NCBI RefSeq assembly: GCF_001870435.1
Contig: NZ_MDDR01000035.1
Coordinates: 266,001 to 330,000 of the forward strand
Reading direction: 5' to 3'
Length of the DNA stretch: 64,000 nt
Origin: Pseudomonas costantinii
GTDB lineage: Bacteria > Pseudomonadota > Gammaproteobacteria > Pseudomonadales > Pseudomonadaceae
In this document: piece by piece, positions 38,509 through 47,385 of the stretch
Position numbering within the stretch: position 1 is the stretch's first letter
Layout of the letters: each line of letters begins with the position of its first letter
Made by a program: the position numbers and the translations under genes
The notes under the pieces: model-generated
Seen by the model: the letters and a program-made list of their open reading frames with translations, nothing else
What the model was told of the DNA's origin: nothing
The model's database searches: none

Positions 38509-38567
38509 ACTTTTGTACCGCCCAGCAAAACCGGGGGGTTGAGGTGGTTTCGGGTTTCCAGCAGGCG

Positions 38568-38607
38568 AAAAAAAGCCGGGGCTTCGTTACCGTAAGCCCC
38601 GGCTTTT
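38568..38607 (-). terminator. cbrB terminator (bidirectional hairpin)
   Basis: Perfect 10-base stem GCCGGGGCTT/AAGCCCCGGC with T runs on both strands, about 65 bases after the cbrB stop. It separates the cbrB message from the crcZ promoter. Confidence 0.85.
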
Positions 38608-38632
38608 GTTACGTGAAAATTTAGCGGTAACA
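38607..38632. promoter_or_regulatory. CbrB-type upstream activating site for crcZ
   Basis: TGTTAC (38607-38612) and GTAACA (38627-38632) form an inverted repeat with a 14-base spacer, which matches the CbrB consensus TGTTAC-N14/15-GTAACA as I recall it from P. putida. It is centred about 120 bases upstream of the crcZ sigma-54 promoter. A further TGTTAC lies at 38652-38657 and GTTAC occurs in the loop of the intervening terminator. Confidence 0.7.
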
Positions 38633-38673
38633 GTTTTTTCACATCTGAGGGTGTTACCTGTGGGGGCACACCC

Positions 38674-40104
38674 TCAACTCTCGCTGGCCACCCCGGTCTT
38701 GCGTCGTGGAATGCCCAAGCGCTGGCGCCGTTCCCACAGGCACTTACGGCTCACGCCCAGCTTGCGAGCCAGTTCGGTTTCGGTCATGTGGTCCTGATGC
38801 TCAAGGACGAAATGCTGGAAGTAATCTTCCAGCGACAAATCTTCCGTCGGCTCATGACTGGTATTGCTACCACCGCCCTGTTGCGGGGCCAGACCGATGA
38901 AGTCGTCGTCCTCCAAGTCACTGAGCTCAATATCGATACCCAGCAGCTCTGCAGAAATTTCCGGGCTCTCCGACAAAATCACCGCGCGTTCGACCGCGTT
39001 CTCCAGTTCTCGCACGTTACCTGGCCACGAGTAATGCCGAATCGCCTGCTCGGCGTCCGCGGCAAACTTCAGGTCGGTACGGTTGATGCGCGCACTCTGA
39101 CGCAGCAGGAATGCGTTAGCGATCTCGTTGACGTCGGCGCCACGTTCACGCAGGGCCGGCAACTTGAGGGCGATCACATGGAGGCGGTAGTACAAGTCTT
39201 CACGGAACTGGCCGATCTTGGCCAGGCTCTTCAGATCACGGTGGGTAGCCGCGATCAGTCGAACATCAACCTTCTGCGATTGCACCGAACCTACGCGGCG
39301 AATTTCACCTTCCTGCAATACGCGCAGCAAGCGCGCCTGCGCTTCAAGAGGCAGTTCGCCAATTTCGTCGAGGAATAAAGTGCCGCCGTCTGCCGCCTCG
39401 ACCAAACCCGCCCGCCCGGCGCTGGCGCCGGTAAACGCGCCTTTCTCGTGGCCGAACAGTTCGGACTCGATCAGGGATTCGGGGATCGCCGCGCAGTTCA
39501 CCGAGATCATCGGTGCCTTGGCGCGCTTGGACAGGTTGTGCAGCGCTCGGGCTACCAGTTCCTTGCCGGTGCCCGACTCGCCCTGGATCAATACATTGGA
39601 GTCGGTAGGCGCGACTTTGCGGATCTTGCCGTACAGGTCCTGCATCGGTGGGCAGGAGCCAATGATGCCGATCTCGCCGTTGCTGTTGTCGACACCTGGC
39701 TTATCGGCGGCTTTACCGGCTGGGCGCTGCTCGGCGGGCGAACTGCTGGCCGACTGACGGTCGCGCAGGATGCGGGCTACGGCCTGGAGCATTTCGTCGT
39801 GGTCGAAGGGCTTGGCGATGTAGTCCACCGCGCCCATCTTCATTGAGTCCACTGCCGAACGCAGGCTGGCGTAGCTGGTCATGATCAGCACCGGGGTGCC
39901 TTGGCCAAGCTTGATCAGCTCGGTGCCCGGCGCGCCCGGCAGGCGCAAGTCGCTGACAACCAGGTCAAACGTGGGAATGCTGAATCGCTCTTGGGCTTCC
40001 TGCACCGAGCCGGCTTCGCTGACCTGGTACTGATTACGTTCAAGCAGGCGACGCAAGGCAGAGCGGATAATTGTTTCGTCTTCGACGATCAAAATGTGCG
40101 GCAT
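38674..40104 (-). CDS. cbrB: Two-component response regulator CbrB (NtrC family)
   Basis: Sigma-54 activator controlling carbon/nitrogen balance and crcZ. 476 residues. Receiver domain with phospho-acceptor Asp in DLVVSDLRLPG (about residue 52); AAA+ domain with Walker A GESGTGKE (about 178) and the sigma-54 contact loop GAFTGA (about 220); C-terminal Fis-type helix-turn-helix (TETELARKLGVSRKCLWERR). Its start is 22 bases after the cbrA stop. It presumably activates the crcZ promoter directly downstream. Confidence 0.97.
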   Translation of the reverse strand: MPHILIVEDETIIRSALRRLLERNQYQVSEAGSVQEAQERFSIPTFDLVVSDLRLPGAPGTELIKLGQGTPVLIMTSYASLRSAVDSMKMGAVDYIAKPFDHDEMLQAVARILRDRQSASSSPAEQRPAGKAADKPGVDNSNGEIGIIGSCPPMQDLYGKIRKVAPTDSNVLIQGESGTGKELVARALHNLSKRAKAPMISVNCAAIPESLIESELFGHEKGAFTGASAGRAGLVEAADGGTLFLDEIGELPLEAQARLLRVLQEGEIRRVGSVQSQKVDVRLIAATHRDLKSLAKIGQFREDLYYRLHVIALKLPALRERGADVNEIANAFLLRQSARINRTDLKFAADAEQAIRHYSWPGNVRELENAVERAVILSESPEISAELLGIDIELSDLEDDDFIGLAPQQGGGSNTSHEPTEDLSLEDYFQHFVLEHQDHMTETELARKLGVSRKCLWERRQRLGIPRRKTGVASES

Positions 40105-40126
40105 TGATTCAATTCTCTCGACGGTC

Positions 40127-43081
40127 TCAGTTCACAGCGGACGTCGCTTCGACATGACGCGGCAAGGTCACCCGAATACGGGTGCCGCGTTGGCTTTCAA
40201 TGTCAGCCGGGCTGTCGATGGTGATTTGTCCATAATGCTCTTCAACGATGGAATAGACCAGTGCAAGGCCCAGACCGGTACCTTCACCTGGATCCTTGGT
40301 GGTGAAGAAGGGTTCGAACAATCGGTCCATGATGTTCTGTGGAATGCCGCTGCCTTCATCCTCAACGATCAGATCGATCGTATGTTCGAAAGCCTCGGTC
40401 TTGACGCGTACCGCGCCGCCGGCCGGCGTTGCGTCGCGGGCGTTGGACAGCAGGTTGATCAGTACTTGGGCCAGGCGTTGTGAGTCGCCGTCAACCCAGT
40501 GGTCCGGGTCGCACAGGTTAAAGAACTGTACTTCGAAATTGCGCCGGTTCAAGGCCAGCAGCCCAATGGCGTCTTGCGCTACTTCAGCCAGGCACACAGC
40601 CTCGTCCTGGTTCTGATGGGCGCCCGCGTGAGCAAAGCTCATCAGCGACTGCACGATGCGCGAGACACGCTTGGTCTGCTCAAGGATTTGCCCGCTGATC
40701 TCGGTGATTTCGCCATCTTCTTCGCGCTCTTCCCGCAGGTTCTGCGCGAGGCAGGCGATACCGGTGATCGGATTACCAATTTCATGGGCTACCCCCGCTG
40801 CCAGGCGGCCAATACTGGCCAAGCGCTCGGAGTGCACCAGCTTGTCTTCGAGCATCTGGGTTTCGGTCAGGTCTTCTACCAGCAACACCAAACCGCTGTT
40901 ACCGGGTGCCAGGGGTTCGTCGATGGCAGCTTTGTGCAGGTTGAGCCAACGGGTCTGGCCATCGAGGGCCAAATGTTGTTTGTGCAAATGCTCGTCAGGC
41001 AGGTTGATGAAACCTTGCAGCAGTTCTTTCCATGGGTCTCCCAGGGTATTGAGGCGCGAACCGACCACACGTTGAGCGGCGATTCCCGTCAGTTCTTCCA
41101 TGGCCTTGTTCCACATCAGGATCTCTTGGTCCTTGGCCAGGGAGCACACGCCCATCGGCAGTTCCTGCAGGGTCTGGCGGTGGTAGCGACGCAGGGCATC
41201 GAGTTCGGCCGCGAGGCCGGTGAGACGTGAGTGATAATCCTCCAGCCGGCTCTCGATGAAGTGGATGTCTTCGGTCACGTAGTTTTCGCCGCCGGCCTTG
41301 TAAGGCAGGAAGGTTTCCACCATGTCCTGGGACACGCTCGGGCCCATCAGCCCGGACAGGTTGGCTTCGATTCGGTCACGCAGGCGGCGTAACGCATAGG
41401 GTCGGCGCTCGTCGAATGGCAGATAGAGATCGCGTAGCGCTTGTTCGACTTCCTTTTGCGCGGCTTTCGCACCCAGGGGTTTGGCCAATTGCGTGGCGAA
41501 CTCCTGGGGTGACGCGGCATGCAGTTCACGGCGTTGCGGGCGGCGCACGTTGTCCACTGCGCAGGCTTCGGCGGCGCTGGTCTCTTCCGGGCTGGCGTTG
41601 GTGAACAGCGAGATCAGGGTGAACATCAGCACGTTGGCAGCCAGGGACGCAATCGCTGCCATGTGCCAACTGGTGTCGTCCAGCACGTAGATCATGTTCA
41701 GCAGTGGGATGTAGAAACCTTGCAGGTTGCCGACCAGCGGCAGCAGCATGGTGACGATCCACACGAGGATGCCTGCTAGCAGCCCGGCGATAAAACCACG
41801 GCGATTGGCCGTCGGCCAGTACAGCACCGACAACACGCCCGGCAGGAACTGCAAGGTGGCGACGAAGGCGACGATACCCAGGTTGGCCAGGTCCTGTCCG
41901 GCGCCGAGCAGCAGGTAGAAACCATAGCCGGCCATGATGATCGCGACGATCAGCGCACGGCGTGTCCATTTCAGCCAGCGGTAAATATTGCCTTCAGCGG
42001 GTGGCTGGTACAGCGGCAACACCAGGTGGTTGAGCGCCATGCCCGAGAGGGCCAAGGTGGTGACGATGATCAGTCCGCTGGCGGCTGATAAACCGCCGAC
42101 GTAAGCGAGGAGTGCCAAGGCTGGGCTGTTGGCGGCAATCCCGATGCCGAGGGTGAAATATTCAGGGTTGGTGGTCGCCCCCAGTTTCAGGCCGGCCCAG
42201 AGGATCAGCGGCACCGCCAGGCTCATCAGCAGCAGGAACAGCGGCAAGCCCCAGCTGGCGCTGACCAGTGAGCGCGGGTTGAGGTTTTCGGTGAAGGTCA
42301 TGTGGTACATGTGCGGCATCACGATCGCCGAGGCGAAGAACACCAGCAGCAGCGTGCGCCATGGGCCTTCCTGTAACGGAGTATGCAGGGCGGCGAGGGC
42401 GGTCTGGTTTTGCAGCAGCCACAGTTCAAGTTGTTGCGGGCCGTCGAACACGCCGTAGAGCGCATAGAGGCCGACGCCGCCGATGGCGATCAGCTTGATC
42501 ACCGATTCGAAGGCAATCGCAAATACCAGGCCTTCGTGCTTCTCGCGGGTGGCGATATGGCGCGAGCCGAAGAAAATCGTGAACAGGCTGATCAGCGCGC
42601 AAAAGGCCAGGGCGACCCGATGTTGAACGGGTTCGCGAGTCAGAATGCTGATGGAGTCGGCGACGGCCTGGATCTGCAGGGCCAGCAGGGGCAACACGCC
42701 GATCAACATGAAGATGGTGGTCAGCGCACCGGCCCAGGTGCTGCGAAAACGAAAGGCAAACAAGTCCGCCAGGGAAGACAACTGATAGGTGCGAGTAATC
42801 TTCAGAATCGGATACAGCAACACGGGTGCCAGCAGGAAGGCGCCGGACACCCCTAGATAGCTGGAAAGAAAGCCATAACCGTATTGGTAGGCCAAACCCA
42901 CTGTGCCGTAGAACGCCCAGGCGCTGGCATAGACGCCCAAGGACAATGTGTAGGTCAAGGGATGGCGAATGATCGCCCGCGGAATCATTCCACGCTCACT
43001 GATCCAGGCGACGCCGAACAACGCAGCCAGGTAGGCGGCGCTGATCAGCAGCATCTGGGTGAGGCTAAAGCTCATCGGCAT
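40127..43081 (-). CDS. cbrA: Sensor histidine kinase CbrA
   Basis: Membrane kinase partner of CbrB. About 984 residues. The first ~500 form a solute:sodium-symporter-like (SLC5) domain with about 13 membrane segments, unusual for a kinase but characteristic of CbrA. A PAS-type sensor region (about 610-740), the H-box LAAGVAHEIGNPITG (about 760-775) and an HATPase domain with N, G1 and G2 boxes (DEGSGIPQNIM, GTGLGLALVYSI) follow. No receiver domain. The start is 43081 (MPMSFSL) or 43075 (MSFSL). Both overlap the end of cbrX, so translation is probably coupled. Confidence 0.96.
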   Translation of the reverse strand: MPMSFSLTQMLLISAAYLAALFGVAWISERGMIPRAIIRHPLTYTLSLGVYASAWAFYGTVGLAYQYGYGFLSSYLGVSGAFLLAPVLLYPILKITRTYQLSSLADLFAFRFRSTWAGALTTIFMLIGVLPLLALQIQAVADSISILTREPVQHRVALAFCALISLFTIFFGSRHIATREKHEGLVFAIAFESVIKLIAIGGVGLYALYGVFDGPQQLELWLLQNQTALAALHTPLQEGPWRTLLLVFFASAIVMPHMYHMTFTENLNPRSLVSASWGLPLFLLLMSLAVPLILWAGLKLGATTNPEYFTLGIGIAANSPALALLAYVGGLSAASGLIIVTTLALSGMALNHLVLPLYQPPAEGNIYRWLKWTRRALIVAIIMAGYGFYLLLGAGQDLANLGIVAFVATLQFLPGVLSVLYWPTANRRGFIAGLLAGILVWIVTMLLPLVGNLQGFYIPLLNMIYVLDDTSWHMAAIASLAANVLMFTLISLFTNASPEETSAAEACAVDNVRRPQRRELHAASPQEFATQLAKPLGAKAAQKEVEQALRDLYLPFDERRPYALRRLRDRIEANLSGLMGPSVSQDMVETFLPYKAGGENYVTEDIHFIESRLEDYHSRLTGLAAELDALRRYHRQTLQELPMGVCSLAKDQEILMWNKAMEELTGIAAQRVVGSRLNTLGDPWKELLQGFINLPDEHLHKQHLALDGQTRWLNLHKAAIDEPLAPGNSGLVLLVEDLTETQMLEDKLVHSERLASIGRLAAGVAHEIGNPITGIACLAQNLREEREEDGEITEISGQILEQTKRVSRIVQSLMSFAHAGAHQNQDEAVCLAEVAQDAIGLLALNRRNFEVQFFNLCDPDHWVDGDSQRLAQVLINLLSNARDATPAGGAVRVKTEAFEHTIDLIVEDEGSGIPQNIMDRLFEPFFTTKDPGEGTGLGLALVYSIVEEHYGQITIDSPADIESQRGTRIRVTLPRHVEATSAVN

Positions 43082-43241
43082 CTTTTTGGCTCTGCAGGAT
43101 GAAGGTCACGACGATCAGGATCAGCCACAGCAGATAAGGGCGGTACCAGGCGCCTGTGGCGTCGATCCACCAATCCATGATGGCGGGGGAAAACAGGTAG
43201 ATCCCGACGACCAGCAGCAGGACCAATCGATAGATGTACAT
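43065..43241 (-). CDS. cbrX: Small membrane protein CbrX upstream of cbrA
   Basis: 58-residue hydrophobic protein (MYIYRLVLLLVVGIYLFSPA at its start) with two predicted membrane segments (about 5-20 and 36-50) joined by a Trp/Asp-rich loop. The ATG at 43241 has AGAGG seven bases upstream, a good ribosome binding site. The stop (43065-43067) lies inside cbrA, overlapping its start by 11-17 bases. A small gene in this position is known in P. putida as cbrX and is reported to be coupled to cbrA translation. Confidence 0.8.
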   Translation of the reverse strand: MYIYRLVLLLVVGIYLFSPAIMDWWIDATGAWYRPYLLWLILIVVTFILQSQKDADEL

Positions 43242-43303
43242 GTTGGCCTCTGATTAAAAAACTGCGGCGATGGTAACGGATGGTGGCCAAGCTGCAAGCG
43301 CCT

Positions 43304-44191
43304 TCAGCTCAATTGCGCTTCGGCCAATGTGAGTGTGCGCGGGATAAGCAAAGCATCCCAGTGCGCAATACCCCAATCCAGCAGTTCCCGTGGGCTGGCG
43401 TGAAGCAGCTCGTCGCCGGGTTGCTGGCCGAGAGCGCGCAATGCTCTCAACAACAAAGGCGTGGCCTGGTCGGTCGCCAACGGTGGGGATCGGTAAGACT
43501 TTCCCAGCTTGTTACCGTCCGGCTGGATGATCAGCGGTACGTGCAGGTAGCGCGGTTGGCGCAGGCCCAGTAACTCCTGCAAGTACAGCTGGCGCGGTGT
43601 GGAGTCCAGCAGGTCGGCGCCGCGCACGATATCGGTAATACCTTGCCAGGCATCATCGAGCACCACGGCCAGTTGATAGGCGTAGAGGCCGTCTCGGCGA
43701 CGGATAACGAAATCGCCTACATCACGGCCAAGATGCTGTCGGAATTCGCCCTGCACGCGGTCGGTAAAGTGGTACTCAAGTTCGGGGACGCGCAGGCGTA
43801 TCGCGGCATCTTGCTGATCGTGCCCCGCATTGCGGCACAAACCTGGGTAAATCCCGTTGTAGGGCTCCAGCTGTTTACGTGAGCAGGTGCAGGCGTATGC
43901 CAGGCCATGGTTGAACATGTCGTTCAGTACTTTGGCGTAGGCGTCATGCCGCTCGCTTTGCCGGACCAGTTCGCCATCCCACTCAAAGCCGTAGCTTTCC
44001 AGGGCATGCAGAATCGCCGTCTGGGCGCCGGGTTGTTCTCGAGGTGGGTCGAGGTCTTCCATGCGCATTAACCAGCGGCCATGGTTGGCACGGGCATCGA
44101 GGTAGGAGGCGAGGGCGGCGACCAGTGAGCCGAAGTGCAAATGGCCGCTGGGCGTGGGGGCGAAACGCCCGATATAGGTAGAGGCTGTCAT
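43304..44191 (-). CDS. gluQ: Glutamyl-Q tRNA(Asp) synthetase
   Basis: A truncated GluRS paralogue that attaches glutamate to queuosine in tRNA(Asp). 295 residues. Catalytic core with the HIGH-type sequence FAPTPSGHLHFGSLVAAL (about 10-27), a zinc site (CTCSR... and a later Cys near YPGLCR, about 101-120) and a KMSKS-like GNKLGKS (about 230). The anticodon-binding domain of true GluRS is absent, as expected. It lies downstream of dksA, the usual dksA-gluQ order. Confidence 0.95.
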   Translation of the reverse strand: MTASTYIGRFAPTPSGHLHFGSLVAALASYLDARANHGRWLMRMEDLDPPREQPGAQTAILHALESYGFEWDGELVRQSERHDAYAKVLNDMFNHGLAYACTCSRKQLEPYNGIYPGLCRNAGHDQQDAAIRLRVPELEYHFTDRVQGEFRQHLGRDVGDFVIRRRDGLYAYQLAVVLDDAWQGITDIVRGADLLDSTPRQLYLQELLGLRQPRYLHVPLIIQPDGNKLGKSYRSPPLATDQATPLLLRALRALGQQPGDELLHASPRELLDWGIAHWDALLIPRTLTLAEAQLS

Positions 44192-44229
44192 GGGCCGGAT
44201 ACTACTGGAAAATCGGTAAACGCCAGAAA

Positions 44230-44257
44230 CAAAAATGGGGCGTTTGCACGCCCCATT
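44230..44257 (-). terminator. Terminator after dksA
   Basis: Nine-base stem ATGGGGCGT/ACGCCCCAT with loop GCAA, followed on the minus strand by TTTTGTTT. It lies between dksA and gluQ and would limit readthrough into gluQ. Confidence 0.75.
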
Positions 44258-44275
44258 CGTTCAGTTCGGCAGGGA

Positions 44276-44710
44276 TTACTTGCCGACCTGTTTTTCCTTG
44301 ATTTCAGCCAAGGTTTTGCAGTCTACGCAGAGGTCCGCAGTAGGGCGGGCTTCCAGGCGGCGAATACCGATCTCGACGCCGCAGGATTCGCACCAGCCGT
44401 ATTCCTCGTCTTCGATCAGTTGCAGTGTCTTGTCGATTTTCTTGATCAGCTTGCGCTCACGATCACGGGCGCGCAGTTCGAGGGCGAATTCCTCTTCCTG
44501 GCTGGCACGGTCTGCCGGGTCCGGGAAGTTGGCTGCTTCGTCCTTCATGTGGTCAACCGTGCGGTCGACTTCCTGCATCAAGTCCTGCTTCCACTGCTTC
44601 AGGATTTTGGAGAAGTGCTCGCGCATGGGCTTGCCCATGTATTCCTCACCCTTCGATTCAACGTAGGGTTGGAAGCCGCTGATGCTCTGTTGCTTTGCTT
44701 GGGTGGACAT
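44276..44710 (-). CDS. dksA: RNA polymerase-binding transcription factor DksA
   Basis: ppGpp co-regulator that acts through the RNA polymerase secondary channel on rRNA and amino acid promoters. 144 residues. Two coiled-coil helices with the acidic tip NFPDPADRASQEEE (about 65-78) precede the zinc finger CESCG...CVDCK (about 112-135). The start is 44710 (MSTQAKQQSISGF); an upstream in-frame ATG would add six unconserved residues. The 319-base gap to the divergent aminotransferase (44711-45029) presumably holds both promoters; I see no gene, strong hairpin or RNA there. Confidence 0.96.
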   Translation of the reverse strand: MSTQAKQQSISGFQPYVESKGEEYMGKPMREHFSKILKQWKQDLMQEVDRTVDHMKDEAANFPDPADRASQEEEFALELRARDRERKLIKKIDKTLQLIEDEEYGWCESCGVEIGIRRLEARPTADLCVDCKTLAEIKEKQVGK

Positions 44711-45029
44711 GAATAGACCGCCTCTCACTCTTCTAATCCATTGCGCAGGATTGCAACGTCACCGACACCTGCCGGCCCTGCGGCTGCAAGCGGGCGAACT
44801 TACCAGATAGATTCGGGGTGCGCCACTCCCGGTTGTCGAGGCCCACAGTAAAGGGGGTAGCAAACACTAGCAGCCCACCGTGGCTGGGAATGTATCGTCT
44901 CGAATGTTGATTTTAGTCGTTTTGCACGCGCTTGCCCGGACCGCGTAGGGGGCGAGCAGGCAATAGAACATGTTTTACGTCGCGGGTTCGGTAGAATCCT
45001 GATTTTGTCCTCACCGTTAAGGAAGGCTA

Positions 45030-46202
45030 ATGGCTCAGCCCTACAGTGCGCGTAGTCGCGCCATCGAACCTTTTCATGTCATGGCGTTGCTGGCGCGAGC
45101 CAATGAGCTGCAGGCGGCCGGCCATGACGTGATCCACTTGGAAATCGGCGAGCCGGATTTCACCACGGCCGAGCCGATCATCCAGGCCGGGCAGGCGGCG
45201 TTGGCCAACGGCAAAACCCGCTACACCGCGGCCCGTGGGTTGCCCGAGTTGCGCGAGGCGATCAGCGGTTTTTATCAGCAACGCTACGGCCTCAGCGTAG
45301 ATCCTGAGCGAATTCTGATCACTCCCGGTGGCTCCGGCGCCTTGTTGTTGGCCAGCAGTCTGTTGGTCGATCCGGGCAAACACTGGCTGTTGGCTGACCC
45401 CGGTTATCCCTGTAACCGACACTTCTTACGCTTGGTAGAAGGTGCGGCCCAGTTGGTGCCGGTAGGTCCGCAAGTCCGCTACCAATTGACCGCCGATCTG
45501 GTGGCCAAGCATTGGAATCAGGACAGTGTGGGCGCGTTGGTCGCGTCCCCGGCCAACCCCACCGGCACGATCCTCACGCGGGACGAGTTGGCCGGGTTGT
45601 CGAGTGCAATCAAGGCGCGCGACGGCCACTTGGTGGTAGACGAGATTTATCACGGCCTCACTTACGGCACCGACGCCGCCAGCGTGCTGGAAGTCGACGA
45701 CGATGCCTTTGTCCTGAATAGTTTTTCGAAGTATTTCGGCATGACCGGCTGGCGCCTGGGCTGGCTGGTGGCGCCGCCTGCGGCAGTCGGTGAATTGGAG
45801 AAGCTGGCGCAAAACCTCTACATCAGCGCGCCGAGCATGGCTCAGTACGCAGCCTTGGCCTGCTTCACCCCGCAAACCCTGAGCATTCTTGAAGAGCGCC
45901 GCGCCGAATTCGGCCGTCGTCGTGATTTTCTGCTGCCGGCCTTGCGCGAACTGGGCTTTGGTATCGCCGTAGAGCCGGAGGGCGCGTTCTATTTGTACGC
46001 CGATATCAGCGCGTTCGGCGGTGATGCCTTCGCCTTTTGTCGTCACTTCCTCGAAACCGAGCACGTGGCATTTACCCCGGGGCTGGATTTCGGCCGCTAT
46101 CAAGCCGGTCACCATGTGCGTTTTGCCTACACGCAAAACCTCGATCGGCTACAAGAGGCGGTGGAGCGCATTGCCCGTGGCTTGCGGAGCTGGCAAGGCT
46201 GA
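45030..46202 (+). CDS. PLP-dependent class I/II aminotransferase
   Basis: 390 residues. The PLP lysine lies in NSFSKYFGMTGWRLGW (about residues 233-248), and the fold-type I signatures EIGEPDF (about 36-42) and SPANPTGTI (about 170) are present. Substrate cannot be fixed from sequence; it occupies the PA4722 position. ATG at 45030 has AAGGAAGG upstream. Its stop overlaps the sfsA start (TGATG), so the two are translated together. Confidence 0.9.
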   Translation: MAQPYSARSRAIEPFHVMALLARANELQAAGHDVIHLEIGEPDFTTAEPIIQAGQAALANGKTRYTAARGLPELREAISGFYQQRYGLSVDPERILITPGGSGALLLASSLLVDPGKHWLLADPGYPCNRHFLRLVEGAAQLVPVGPQVRYQLTADLVAKHWNQDSVGALVASPANPTGTILTRDELAGLSSAIKARDGHLVVDEIYHGLTYGTDAASVLEVDDDAFVLNSFSKYFGMTGWRLGWLVAPPAAVGELEKLAQNLYISAPSMAQYAALACFTPQTLSILEERRAEFGRRRDFLLPALRELGFGIAVEPEGAFYLYADISAFGGDAFAFCRHFLETEHVAFTPGLDFGRYQAGHHVRFAYTQNLDRLQEAVERIARGLRSWQG

Positions 46203-46915
46203 TGCGTTTTTATCCTCCTCTCGAAGAAGGGCGGCTGATTCGCCGCTACAAGCGCTTTCTTGCCGATATCGAAACCGTTACCGGCGAGTTACTGACTATT
46301 CACTGCCCGAACACCGGTTCGATGTTCAATTGCATGGTGGAAGGTGGCCAGGTCTGGTTCAGTCGTTCCGATGACCCAAAACGCAAGCTGCCAGGCACTT
46401 GGGAAATTGCCGAAACGCCGCAAGGCCGCCTGGCGTGCGTCAACACCGCGCGCGCCAACCCGTTGGTCGAGGAAGCGTTGCGCGCCGGGGTCATCACTGA
46501 GCTCAACGGTTTTACTGCGTTGAAGCGCGAAGTGCCTTACGGCCAGGAAAAAAGCCGCATCGACTTTCGGCTGGAATACCCACAAGGGGCGGCGTATGTG
46601 GAGGTCAAAAGCGTCACGCTAGGCTTTGATGGCTCGGCGGTGGCAGCTTTTCCCGATGCGGTAACCCTGCGCGGCGCCAAGCATTTGCGGGAGCTGGCGC
46701 ACCTGGCACGCGAAGGTGTGCGGGCGGTGCAGTTGTATTGCGTCAATCTCTCGGGGATCGATGCGGTGCGCCCGGCGGTGGAAATCGACGCCGGTTACGC
46801 CGCCGCGTTGCGTGAAGCCAAGGCTGCCGGTGTGGAGGTGTTGGCCTACGGTGTGCGGGTCACGCCTGAGGAAATTTACGTCGACCGTCGGTTGGATGTG
46901 CTGATGGGCGACTAG
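46202..46915 (+). CDS. sfsA: SfsA family protein (sugar fermentation stimulation)
   Basis: 237-residue DNA-binding/nuclease-like protein. The family features CPNTGSM (about 39-45), LNGFTALKREVPYG and YVEVKSVTLG are clear; the acidic residues resemble a PD-(D/E)XK nuclease core. Its cellular role is not settled. It overlaps the preceding aminotransferase by one base and ends tail-to-tail with the Rieske gene, the two stop codons overlapping. Confidence 0.92.
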   Translation: MRFYPPLEEGRLIRRYKRFLADIETVTGELLTIHCPNTGSMFNCMVEGGQVWFSRSDDPKRKLPGTWEIAETPQGRLACVNTARANPLVEEALRAGVITELNGFTALKREVPYGQEKSRIDFRLEYPQGAAYVEVKSVTLGFDGSAVAAFPDAVTLRGAKHLRELAHLAREGVRAVQLYCVNLSGIDAVRPAVEIDAGYAAALREAKAAGVEVLAYGVRVTPEEIYVDRRLDVLMGD

Positions 46916-47229
46916 AGTTCAACCCACAGGCCCTGTTCGTCTTCGCGGCCGGGTAGGGCGATGAGGCTTTGGCCTGCGCAGGGGCCGGCGATGCATTCGC
47001 CGCTTTCGATCAGAAACAGCGCGCCGTGGGTGGCGCACTGGATCAGGCTGGCGCTTGAATCGAGAAAGCGATCGGGCTGCCATTCCAGCGGGATACCGCG
47101 GTGCGGGCAGCGGTTGATATAGAAGTAGGCAACGCCATCCCGGCGAACGGCCAACAGCTTGCAACCGTCGATCTCAAAGCCGAGGCTGCTGTCTGGCGCG
47201 AGGGTGTCGGAGGGGCAGAGAAACTTCAT
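46912..47229 (-). CDS. Small Rieske [2Fe-2S] protein
   Basis: 105 residues, essentially a single Rieske domain. The two cluster motifs are CPHRG (about 41-45) and CATHGALF (about 65-72), spaced like ferredoxins of dioxygenase systems and NirD-type proteins. No oxygenase or reductase partner is adjacent. It may serve in electron transfer, but its partner is unknown. Confidence 0.88.
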   Translation of the reverse strand: MKFLCPSDTLAPDSSLGFEIDGCKLLAVRRDGVAYFYINRCPHRGIPLEWQPDRFLDSSASLIQCATHGALFLIESGECIAGPCAGQSLIALPGREDEQGLWVEL

Positions 47230-47256
47230 TTCAATCCTTAAGTGCCTTGACGTTCA

Positions 47257-47272
47257 AATGCAAACAATTATC
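47257..47272. promoter_or_regulatory. Possible Fur box upstream of the heme transporter operon
   Basis: AATGCAAACAATTATC matches the last 16 bases of the Fur consensus (AATGATAATCATTATC) at 12 of 16 positions. It lies in the divergent region between the Rieske gene and the heme transporter, about 115 bases before the latter's start. A weak match but sensibly placed. Confidence 0.35.
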
Positions 47273-47385
47273 AAATGCCGGCTTCGCCCGTTAGCTGACT
47301 GGGCGCTCAGTACGATGCCAGACAGGGGTTATCTGTCACATTGATGAGTGCTTGAGCGGCCCTGCCCTTGGAAGGAAACCCTGTT

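Noticed and set aside
38229..38669. Two small open frames in the cbrB-pcnB gap
   Set aside because: They coincide with CrcZ, its promoter and the cbrB terminator; no protein features.
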